DNA of 7,736 bases from Christensenella sp. UBA6420. GTDB taxonomy: Bacteria > Bacillota > Clostridia > Christensenellales > DTU072. Positions within the stretch are counted from its first letter, which is position 1, and each line of letters opens with the position of its first letter. A program made the translations under genes and the position numbers. The notes under the pieces are model-generated. The model was not told where the DNA came from. It searched no databases and was given only the letters and a program-made list of their open reading frames with translations. Positions 1 to 5,198 of the stretch are shown piece after piece. The DNA lies in assembly GCA_002439705.1 (NCBI GenBank), contig DJPE01000096.1:19149-26884 (forward strand), in the 5' to 3' direction.

Positions 1-2
1 AC

Positions 3-1640
3 GAAACCGCCGACAAAAACGCCGGTAAAACGAAAGCCAAAAAGTTTTTCGGCGGTTTATGCATCGCTTTTCTGTGCGTGCTTATTCTGTTTTACGTCGT
101 GCTGATGGCAAGAGAGCTTTCGCTTTACTTTATAAATAACGGCATGATTAAGGAATGTATCTACGCCTTCTGCACTATTGTGCAGATTGTTATACTCTTC
201 GTCGGAAGCATGTCCACCCTTAATTATATGTATTTCGGCAAAGATAACCGAACTCTTATGTCCTTACCGATTAAATCGAGTGTGGTTTTCGCGGTTAAAT
301 TAAGTTTGGCTTACGTCAGTCAACTTTTAGTGTGCGCTGTTATGTACCTGCCGTTTTTAATTACGTTCGGAGCGGTTTTTCGTAGCGTGACCGCCGCATC
401 GCTCGGTGCGGGATACTATATTATAGGGATAATTTCCACGTTTCTTATGCCGATAGTTCCGCTGCTCGTGATAAGTATAATCTCGATACCGCTTATGTTT
501 TTCGTATCGTTTTTCAAGAACAGAGAAGCAGGAAAGGCAATAGTAAGCGGCGTTTTAAGCTTAGCTGTCACGGCGATATATCTTTTGTTTGTGTTCGGTT
601 CGCAAAGCAGCGACGGAGAAGGACTGAGCGGTAGCGTTACCGCGATATTTACTGGAATTTCCAAAATGGGAATTTACAACTATAACTTAGTTACGGCTTT
701 GAGCGGAGACCACGCCGCGTTGAATTTCCTTTTCTATATTCTCGAACTCGTCGGCGTGCTTGCGTTAGGGATACTCGTAAGCGCGGCTTTTTATCGTAAG
801 GGTTTGTACGTTATGGTGGAAGGCGACGGAGTAAGCTCTTCTAAGAAAAAGTCTAAAAAAGCGGCGGATTATACGAAAACTTCCTTTTCCAAAACCTTTA
901 TTAAAAAAGAACTCAAATGCCTTTTCGGTAATTCGCAACTTTTTATCGGGCTTATTATAGGCGTTGTGGTCGTTCCCGTATTTTGCGTTATTATGGCAAA
1001 AAGCGGTAATTTCAGTTTTACTGAAGAAGGCGGAGCGGTTACTATGGGGACGGAACTTGCTTTCGTAGGGTTTATAAGCTATTTCGTTTCGATATTCTTA
1101 TGCTCGACGAATATGTATTCTTTGGCGGGATTTTCTATGGAAGGACAGAATATCTGCGTCCTTAAATCCATGCCGATAAGACCGAAAGATTTACTTAACG
1201 CAAAAGTTCTCGTAGCAAATATCGGCACTGCGATTATAGCGGTAGTCGGGGCGGTAAGCTACGTTGCGGTCAGCGAATTCCATAATCCGCTCGTAGCCTT
1301 AGGCTTACTCGTTACGTTTTTACTAAACGGCGCTGCGTCGTCTTTTATCGGACTCTATAACGATATAAAAAAGCCTGTATTTAAGTTCGATAACATAAAC
1401 GAACTGACGAAAAACAATAAGAAAATGATAAAACCTATGCTTATTGACTTGTCGGTTTCGTTCATTTATCTTATAATGGGTATAGTTTTCGGAGCTATAA
1501 GCGGCGGAGCAATTTCCGACGCCGCGCTGTACGTTATATTCTTCGCCGTAGCGATAATAGTAAACGGTTTGTATGCTTTTATTCCGGGCAAAAAGTTGTA
1601 CGACCATATAGACGAATATCTGGAAAGAGCGGAGGCGTAA
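3..1640 (+). CDS. ABC-2-like multi-spanning membrane permease, 5' end missing
   Basis: The reading frame is open from the left edge (first full codon at 3), so the true start lies upstream; the GTG at 78 is inside the first membrane helix and is not the start. The visible 545 residues contain about 12 hydrophobic segments, near fragment residues 16-36, 53-71, 103-123, 137-170, 180-199, 240-263, 313-331, 350-368, 403-423, 430-452, 480-503 and 509-528. A Lys/Ser-rich cytoplasmic linker (about 278-295) separates two halves. Each half carries a similar short motif after its second or third helix: MSLPIK at 258-275 and LKSMPIR at 1161-1181, each followed by a conserved Lys. This fits ABC-2 exporter permeases whose two halves are fused in one chain. 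The matching ATPase would be expected upstream, outside the window. The substrate is unknown. The stop is 3 bases from ruvX, so the two are probably co-transcribed. Family assignment is from motif and topology only. Confidence 0.75.
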   Translation, partial: ETADKNAGKTKAKKFFGGLCIAFLCVLILFYVVLMARELSLYFINNGMIKECIYAFCTIVQIVILFVGSMSTLNYMYFGKDNRTLMSLPIKSSVVFAVKLSLAYVSQLLVCAVMYLPFLITFGAVFRSVTAASLGAGYYIIGIISTFLMPIVPLLVISIISIPLMFFVSFFKNREAGKAIVSGVLSLAVTAIYLLFVFGSQSSDGEGLSGSVTAIFTGISKMGIYNYNLVTALSGDHAALNFLFYILELVGVLALGILVSAAFYRKGLYVMVEGDGVSSSKKKSKKAADYTKTSFSKTFIKKELKCLFGNSQLFIGLIIGVVVVPVFCVIMAKSGNFSFTEEGGAVTMGTELAFVGFISYFVSIFLCSTNMYSLAGFSMEGQNICVLKSMPIRPKDLLNAKVLVANIGTAIIAVVGAVSYVAVSEFHNPLVALGLLVTFLLNGAASSFIGLYNDIKKPVFKFDNINELTKNNKKMIKPMLIDLSVSFIYLIMGIVFGAISGGAISDAALYVIFFAVAIIVNGLYAFIPGKKLYDHIDEYLERAEA

Positions 1641-1643
1641 ACG

Positions 1644-2060
1644 ATGCGTAAAATGGCTTTGGATATAGGGACTGTCAGAATAGGAATAGCGACGAGCGAC
1701 CCTATGGGAATAATAGCGGGCGGATACGAAACCTATACGAGAACGAAAGACGAACAAAAAGATTTAGCTTACCTTGCCGATTTAGCAAAAAATAAAGGTT
1801 GCGACGCGTTGGTTTTGGGGCTTCCCCTTAATATGGACGGCACGGAAGGGGAAAAGGTAGCCGAGATAAGGGATTTTGCGGAAAAGTTATCGCATTATAC
1901 CGATATAAAAATAGTTTTTCAGGACGAAAGACTCAGCACCGTGAGCGCGCAAAAAATGCTTATAGAAAGCGGAGTCAGAAGAGAAAAACGCAAAAACGTC
2001 GTCGATAAAGTGGCGGCAACGATTATTTTACAGAGTTATCTGGATAGAATAAATAAATAA
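1644..2060 (+). CDS. ruvX: RuvX/YqgF family Holliday junction resolvase-like nuclease
   Basis: This is a full-length 138-residue member of the RuvX/YqgF family, which has an RNase H-like fold. Family members are implicated in Holliday-junction resolution and, in some bacteria, in pre-16S rRNA 5' end processing; which role applies here cannot be told. Visible motifs are ALDIGTVRIGIA (5-16, first metal-binding Asp at 7), LGLPLNMDGT (58-67), DERLSTVSAQ (94-103) and VDKVAATIILQSYLD (120-134, last catalytic Asp at 121). The three acidic positions expected of the fold are present, so it looks active. The ATG at 1644 is chosen because GGAGG at 1631-1635, inside the end of the permease gene, sits 8 bases before it; the ATG at 1653 would be too far away and too close to the catalytic strand. 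It is followed after 16 bases by the DUF1292 gene, a common pairing in Bacillota. Confidence 0.95.
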   Translation: MRKMALDIGTVRIGIATSDPMGIIAGGYETYTRTKDEQKDLAYLADLAKNKGCDALVLGLPLNMDGTEGEKVAEIRDFAEKLSHYTDIKIVFQDERLSTVSAQKMLIESGVRREKRKNVVDKVAATIILQSYLDRINK

Positions 2061-2076
2061 CGATTAGGAGTATATT

Positions 2077-2373
2077 ATGGAAAAAGAAAGACAAATAACC
2101 ATAGACGAAAACGACGAAATAGTCACTTTGACTTACGATGACGGTTCGCAGGAAGATTTATTTTGCATGGCGGAACTCGACCATAAAGGCAAATGGTACG
2201 TTTATCTGCAACCCGTTCAGCCCGACGAAGATTTCGAAGAAGACGAAGTTATTATCTACGAAGTGGCGGAAGACGAAGACGGAGAAGAAATTTTCCTTCC
2301 CGTAGAAGACGATACGCTTATAGAAGAACTTATCGAAGAGCTTAACGACGCCATCGAAGAAGAAGAAGAATGA
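2077..2373 (+). CDS. DUF1292 family small acidic protein
   Basis: This 98-residue, strongly acidic protein matches the DUF1292 (YrzB-like) family. In Bacillota these are commonly encoded next to ruvX, and no biochemical function is established. The N-terminal half has the typical pattern: ITIDENDEIVTLTYDDGSQE (residues 7-26), then a hydrophobic strand LFCMAELDHKGKWYVYLQPV (28-47). The C-terminal third is almost entirely Glu and Asp, ending in EEEEE, and has no membrane segment, so the protein is presumably cytosolic and soluble. AGGAG at 2066-2070 lies 6 bases before the ATG, which supports this start. It is the last gene of the permease-ruvX unit and is followed by a hairpin 9 bases after the stop. 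Confidence 0.9.
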   Translation: MEKERQITIDENDEIVTLTYDDGSQEDLFCMAELDHKGKWYVYLQPVQPDEDFEEDEVIIYEVAEDEDGEEIFLPVEDDTLIEELIEELNDAIEEEEE

Positions 2374-2382
2374 TAGGGATTT

Positions 2383-2415
2383 CGACCTGCCGAACGATTT
2401 TCGTTCGACAGGTCG
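2383..2415 (+). terminator. Terminator-like hairpin after the DUF1292 gene
   Basis: The arms at 2383-2397 and 2401-2415 pair over 15 positions with a single C/A mismatch (2390 against 2408), closing on a TTT loop. The stem is strong, but the following tract is CTAAAAATTTGATTTT rather than a clean U run, so intrinsic termination may be inefficient. Its position between the stop at 2373 and the rpsB promoter at 2447 fits a transcription-unit boundary. Confidence 0.6.
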
Positions 2416-2446
2416 CTAAAAATTTGATTTTGCCACAAAAAAGTGT

Positions 2447-2475
2447 TTGCAAAAACGCTATATATATGGTAATAT
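2447..2475 (+). promoter_or_regulatory. Extended -10 promoter for rpsB-tsf
   Basis: The -35 box TTGCAA (2447-2452) and -10 box TAATAT (2470-2475) are separated by exactly 17 bases. A TG dinucleotide at 2467-2468, one base before the -10 box, makes it an extended -10 promoter. This is what a housekeeping sigma factor promoter for a highly expressed ribosomal operon should look like. The predicted start is near 2482, giving a leader of about 95 bases. Confidence 0.8.
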
Positions 2476-2492
2476 ATTAAAGAAATTACGAA

Positions 2493-2549
2493 CCGATAAC
2501 GGAGAAGGGATTGTTGTCCGAAAGGATTGTCACCTTCGTAGATGGTCGG
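2493..2549 (+). ncRNA. Candidate structured 5' leader of rpsB
   Basis: Between the predicted start site and the ribosome binding site, three helices can nest. P1 pairs CCGAT (2493-2497) with GTCGG (2545-2549), including one G-U pair. P2 pairs GAAGG (2504-2508) with CCTTC (2533-2537). P3 pairs GTCC (2516-2519) with GGAT (2524-2527) around a GAAA tetraloop. The AAGGAGG ribosome binding site at 2562-2568 lies just after P1. Ribosomal protein operons are often regulated by the encoded protein binding such leaders, so S2 autoregulation is a natural inference. I do not match it to a specific known leader family, and the helices are short, so covariation is needed. Confidence 0.4.
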
Positions 2550-2577
2550 GGAGATATAAACAAGGAGGTTTTTTACT

Positions 2578-3339
2578 ATGTCAGTAATTTCAATGAAACA
2601 ACTTTTGGAAGCCGGCGTACATTTCGGTCACCAGACCAAGAAATGGAACCCGAAAATGAAGAAGTACATCTTCGACGCGCGTAACGACGTGCATATCATC
2701 AATCTCGAACAGACTGTCGAAGCCACCGAAAAGGCTTACGCATTCATTCGCGACGTCGTAGCAAGCGGAAAGAGCGTGCTTTTCGTAGGTAAGAAGAAAC
2801 AGGCGAAAGAAGCCATCGAACAGGAAGCTACCCGTTGCGGAATGTTCTACATGAACCAACGTTGGCTCGGCGGCACTTTGACCAACTTCGCTACCATCCG
2901 TACCAGAATAGACAAACTTAACAAACTTAATCAGATGGAAATAATCGGAGAATTCGATTTGCTCCCCAAGAAAGAAGTTATTAAGCTCAAAGCCGAACGC
3001 GACGTTCTGGAAACCAACCTTGGCGGTATCAAGAACATGCGCGAACTTCCCGGCGCTTTGTTCGTAGTCGACCTTAAAGTAGAACATCTTGCCGTTAAGG
3101 AAGCAAGATCTCTCGGTATTCCTATCGTAGGTCTCGTCGATACCAACTGCGACCCCGAAGAAGTCGATTATCCCATCCCCGGTAACGACGACGCTATAAG
3201 AGCTATCAAACTTATCGCAAGCGTAATAGCAGATGCGGTAATCGAAGCTAAGGAAGGTAAGCAGGAAAAAGCAGCCGAAGCAGCAGAAGGCGAAGAAGTT
3301 AAGGAAGAAAACGTAGCTGACGCTACCGAAAACGCATAA
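2578..3339 (+). CDS. rpsB: 30S ribosomal protein S2
   Basis: This 253-residue protein is S2 of the small ribosomal subunit, which binds late in assembly near the neck of the 30S and is needed with S1 for mRNA binding. The N-terminal signature is clear: MKQLLEAGVHFGHQ (6-19), then KKWNPKMKKYIFDARNDVHI (21-40) and NQRWLGGTLTNF (93-104). The second signature spans about 158-190, with PGALFVVD and GIPIVGLVDTN. The last 30 or so residues form an Ala/Glu/Lys-rich low-complexity tail, common in S2. A near-perfect AAGGAGG (2562-2568) lies 9 bases before the ATG. It heads an operon with tsf, 22 bases downstream, and its expression is probably set by the promoter at 2447-2475 and perhaps the folded leader. 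Confidence 0.99.
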   Translation: MSVISMKQLLEAGVHFGHQTKKWNPKMKKYIFDARNDVHIINLEQTVEATEKAYAFIRDVVASGKSVLFVGKKKQAKEAIEQEATRCGMFYMNQRWLGGTLTNFATIRTRIDKLNKLNQMEIIGEFDLLPKKEVIKLKAERDVLETNLGGIKNMRELPGALFVVDLKVEHLAVKEARSLGIPIVGLVDTNCDPEEVDYPIPGNDDAIRAIKLIASVIADAVIEAKEGKQEKAAEAAEGEEVKEENVADATENA

Positions 3340-3361
3340 TTAAATTATTATTGGAGGACTT

Positions 3362-4039
3362 ATGGCATTTACCAGTAAAGACGTAATGGATTTGCGCGCT
3401 CGTACCGGCGTAGGTATGATGGATTGCAAAAAGGCTCTCGCCGCTACCGACGGCGATATGGACAAGGCTATCGAATATCTCAGAGAAAAAGGAATTGCTA
3501 CCGCGGCTAAAAAGCAGAGCAGAATAGCAAGCGAAGGTATAGTAGACAGCTATATCCATCTTGGCGGAAAAGTAGGCGTACTCGTAGAAGTAAACTGCGA
3601 AACCGACTTCGTCGCTCGCGGAGCTCAGTTTAAGAACTTCGTTCACGACGTAGCTTTGCAGATAGCTGCGGCTAAACCTACCTACGTCACCAAGGAAGAA
3701 GTTCCCGCGGCGGAAGTAGAACACGAAAAAGAAATTCTTAAAGCGCAGGCTCTTAACGAAGACAAGCCGAAGCCCATGGCTATCATCGAAAAGATGGTTG
3801 AAGGAAGAGTTAATAAGTATTATAAGGAAGTTTGTCTTATGGAACAGGACTTCGTTAAAGACCCGTCCAAGACTATTACTCAGCTTCTTAACGAAACCAT
3901 CAGCGCAATCGGAGAAAAAATCACCGTTCGTCGTTTCGTAAGATACGAAATGGGTGAAGGACTCGAAAAGAAAGTCGATAATTTCGCCGAAGAAATCAAC
4001 GCGCAGGTTGCGGCAATGAAAGCCAACAACAATAAATAA
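3362..4039 (+). CDS. tsf: Translation elongation factor Ts (short form)
   Basis: EF-Ts is the cytosolic guanine nucleotide exchange factor that reloads EF-Tu by displacing GDP. The N-terminal UBA-like domain (about 1-50) contains signature LRARTGVGMMDCKKAL (11-26). The second signature ends in NCETDFVAR (78-86), the core contact with EF-Tu, and the C-terminal FVRYEMGEG (192-200) is also conserved. At 225 residues it is clearly shorter than the roughly 280-residue E. coli form, consistent with a compact form having a reduced core like many Bacillota and Thermus; no truncation is suggested because both ends are conserved. GGAGG at 3353-3357 is 4 bases before the ATG, a somewhat tight spacing. 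It ends the rpsB-tsf operon, followed 5 bases later by a strong terminator. Confidence 0.98.
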   Translation: MAFTSKDVMDLRARTGVGMMDCKKALAATDGDMDKAIEYLREKGIATAAKKQSRIASEGIVDSYIHLGGKVGVLVEVNCETDFVARGAQFKNFVHDVALQIAAAKPTYVTKEEVPAAEVEHEKEILKAQALNEDKPKPMAIIEKMVEGRVNKYYKEVCLMEQDFVKDPSKTITQLLNETISAIGEKITVRRFVRYEMGEGLEKKVDNFAEEINAQVAAMKANNNK

Positions 4040-4044
4040 CGATT

Positions 4045-4078
4045 AAAAAAGCCGTTCCTTTTTCGGACGGCTTTTTTT
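4045..4078 (+). terminator. Strong intrinsic terminator after tsf
   Basis: GCCGTTC (4051-4057) pairs with GGACGGC (4065-4071) with one U-G pair and a 7-base loop. The stem is extended by an A run at 4045-4050 pairing into a T run at 4072-4078. This is a textbook rho-independent terminator on the plus strand. It lies inside the usual tsf-pyrH gap, so it should reduce or block transcription of pyrH from the rpsB promoter. Confidence 0.92.
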
Positions 4079-4110
4079 CTAACCTTTTTACGAAAAACAA
4101 CGGAGTAGAT

Positions 4111-4806
4111 ATGTATAAAAGAGCTTTAATTAAATTATCTGGCGAAGCGTTGGCTTGCGCCAACGGAAGCGGAATAGATTTCGATAAAGTAAGCAAAGTC
4201 GTCGAACAGATAAAAAAGGTAGTCGAAAGCGGAGTACAGGTAGGTATCGTGATAGGCGGCGGCAATTTTTGGCGCGGCAGACAGGGTCGCGATATGAACC
4301 GCAGTACCGCCGACTATATGGGTATGCTCGCCACCGCGATAAATTCGCTCGGAATGCAGGACTCGTTAATCCACGCAGGGATAAAAGCTAAGGTTCTGAC
4401 CGCGCTCAGCATTTCTTCCGTAGGAGAACCCTTTAATCAGCAGAACGCCGTAAAGTATCTCGAAGAAGGCTACGTCGTAATCTTCGCTTGCGGCACGGGC
4501 AATCCGTATTTTTCGACCGACACGGGAGCCGCTCTCAGAGCCGCCGAAATAGGAGCAGACGTATTGCTGTTAGCGAAAAACGTAGACGGTATCTACGACA
4601 GCGACCCGAAAATCAACAAAAACGCTAAAAAATACGACAAAATTTCCTATATCGACTTTATAAAACAAGGCTTGACGGCTATGGACACTTCCGCCGTTAC
4701 TCTCTGTATGGAAAACAATATCCCCGTAATAGCTTTCGGTCTTTCCGAACCCGAAAGTATCGTAAGAGTCGTCGGCGGAGAAAAAATGGGTACGATAATA
4801 GGTTAG
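4111..4806 (+). CDS. pyrH: UMP kinase
   Basis: Bacterial UMP kinase converts UMP plus ATP to UDP in the cytosol, feeding UTP and CTP synthesis; it belongs to the amino acid kinase fold and is normally a hexamer controlled by GTP and UTP. The 231-residue protein is full length. Visible motifs are IKLSGEAL (7-14, ATP phosphate binding), IVIGGGNFWRG (46-56), TADYMGMLAT (66-75), CGTGNPYFSTDTGAALRA (127-143 region, UMP binding) and NVDGIYDSDP (157-166, nucleotide site). GGAG at 4102-4105 lies 5 bases before the ATG. The gene begins 33 bases after the tsf terminator, and I see no convincing promoter in that gap, so it probably relies on read-through. The usual next gene frr is absent here; a hairpin and a converging regulator gene follow. 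Confidence 0.98.
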   Translation: MYKRALIKLSGEALACANGSGIDFDKVSKVVEQIKKVVESGVQVGIVIGGGNFWRGRQGRDMNRSTADYMGMLATAINSLGMQDSLIHAGIKAKVLTALSISSVGEPFNQQNAVKYLEEGYVVIFACGTGNPYFSTDTGAALRAAEIGADVLLLAKNVDGIYDSDPKINKNAKKYDKISYIDFIKQGLTAMDTSAVTLCMENNIPVIAFGLSEPESIVRVVGGEKMGTIIG

Positions 4807-4834
4807 TATCGTGCTAATTTAATTAAAACAGTTG

Positions 4835-4859
4835 CGCCCGCCGTTACGACGGGCGTTTT
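4835..4859. terminator. Terminator hairpin between pyrH and the converging regulator gene
   Basis: CGCCCG (4835-4840) pairs perfectly with CGGGCG (4850-4855), with CG/CG pairing possible inside after one mismatch. TTTTC follows on the plus strand. On the minus strand the same stem is followed after a few bases by TTTTAATT, so it may serve both converging genes: pyrH ending at 4806 and the regulator ending at 4882. Confidence 0.75.
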
Positions 4860-4881
4860 CTTACGTTTACAGCCAATAAAA

Positions 4882-5100
4882 TTACTTGTACGAATCTTTC
4901 AGACCTAAAAAATAATCGGCGGAAATATTAAAAGAACTTGCTATTTTTTTAAGCATGTCATAGCCGGGCTTTGCCTTGCCTTTTAGCCATTCGCTTACTT
5001 GACTTTGTTTTATATCTACGATATTGGCAAACGCGGTTTGGGTAAGCCCTTTTTGTATCATAAAATCTAAAAGAATATCCTTAAAATCATAGTCGGTCAT
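4882..5100 (-). CDS. Xre/HTH_3 family DNA-binding regulator
   Basis: This 72-residue protein is a bare Cro/C1-type helix-turn-helix domain with no attached sensor or enzyme domain. Helix 2 covers about residues 21-28 (QTAFANIV) and the recognition helix about 32-40 (QSQVSEWLK), followed by the typical PGYDMLKKIASSFNISADYFLGL (45-67, in two helices). Such proteins bind palindromic operators as dimers. It is divergent from the large lipoprotein gene, and the gap contains two copies of an inverted repeat overlapping both promoters, so it is probably an autorepressor that also controls the lipoprotein. No Shine-Dalgarno sequence precedes the ATG, and the predicted promoter leaves only about 6 bases of leader, suggesting near-leaderless translation. 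A phage or mobile-element origin is possible, but no other mobile gene is seen. Confidence 0.88.
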   Translation of the reverse strand: MTDYDFKDILLDFMIQKGLTQTAFANIVDIKQSQVSEWLKGKAKPGYDMLKKIASSFNISADYFLGLKDSYK

Positions 5101-5110
5101 ATTGAATATG

Positions 5111-5128
5111 GTATAGTATTTTCTATAC
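5111..5128. promoter_or_regulatory. Operator-like inverted repeat O1
   Basis: GTATAG (5111-5116) and CTATAC (5123-5128) are perfect 6-base arms around TATTTT. The site covers the predicted -10 box of the minus-strand regulator gene and lies 10 bases upstream of its ATG. It shares the TATAG-N6-CTATA pattern with the second site at 5141-5156, with centres 29 bases apart. Binding by the adjacent HTH protein is an inference. Confidence 0.65.
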
Positions 5129-5141
5129 TTATGCTTGACAT
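5113..5141 (-). promoter_or_regulatory. Predicted promoter of the HTH regulator gene
   Basis: Read on the minus strand, ATGTCA (5141-5136) is followed by a 17-base spacer and TACTAT (5118-5113). Each box matches consensus at 4 of 6 positions, so it is moderate. The predicted start near 5106 gives a leader of only about 6 bases before the ATG ending at 5100. Its -35 box overlaps that of the divergent promoter by 5 bases. Confidence 0.5.
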
Positions 5142-5163
5142 ATAGAAAATTCTATACTACCAT
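5135..5163 (+). promoter_or_regulatory. Predicted promoter of the lipoprotein gene
   Basis: A perfect consensus -35 box TTGACA (5135-5140) is followed by a 17-base spacer and the -10 box TACCAT (5158-5163; 4 of 6 matches). The predicted start near 5170 gives an A-rich leader of about 29 bases before the ATG at 5199. The spacer is occupied by operator-like repeat O2. Confidence 0.65.
5141..5156. promoter_or_regulatory. Operator-like inverted repeat O2
   Basis: TATAGAA and TTCTATA are perfect 7-base arms around a central AA. The repeat fills the spacer between the -35 (5135-5140) and -10 (5158-5163) boxes of the lipoprotein promoter, a classic place for a repressor to act. Its left half also pairs as an inverted copy with 5118-5127 of the first site (10 bases identical). 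Confidence 0.65.
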
Positions 5164-5198
5164 AAAAACAACGTAAAAATTAAAATAAAAGGTGGAAC

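Noticed and set aside
78..80. GTG as the start of the permease gene
   Set aside because: The frame is open back to position 3 and residues before it begin the first membrane helix, so the gene is cut by the window edge rather than starting here.
1323..1757. 144-codon minus-strand open frame across the permease/ruvX junction
   Set aside because: It lies antisense over two well-supported genes, has no recognisable domain and a composition expected of a shadow frame.
2590..3087. 165-codon minus-strand open frame inside rpsB
   Set aside because: It is antisense to the strongly conserved rpsB coding sequence and matches nothing recognisable.
2052..4045. Identical 15-base sequence AATAAATAACGATTA at 2052-2066 and 4031-4045
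   Set aside because: Both are gene ends (Asn-Lys, stop and following A/T-rich bases); the similarity is low complexity and has no other support as a repeat element.
5101..5163. attachment site or insertion-sequence end at the palindromes
   Set aside because: There is no transposase or integrase and no flanking target duplication, and the palindromes align precisely with promoter boxes, so operators explain them better.
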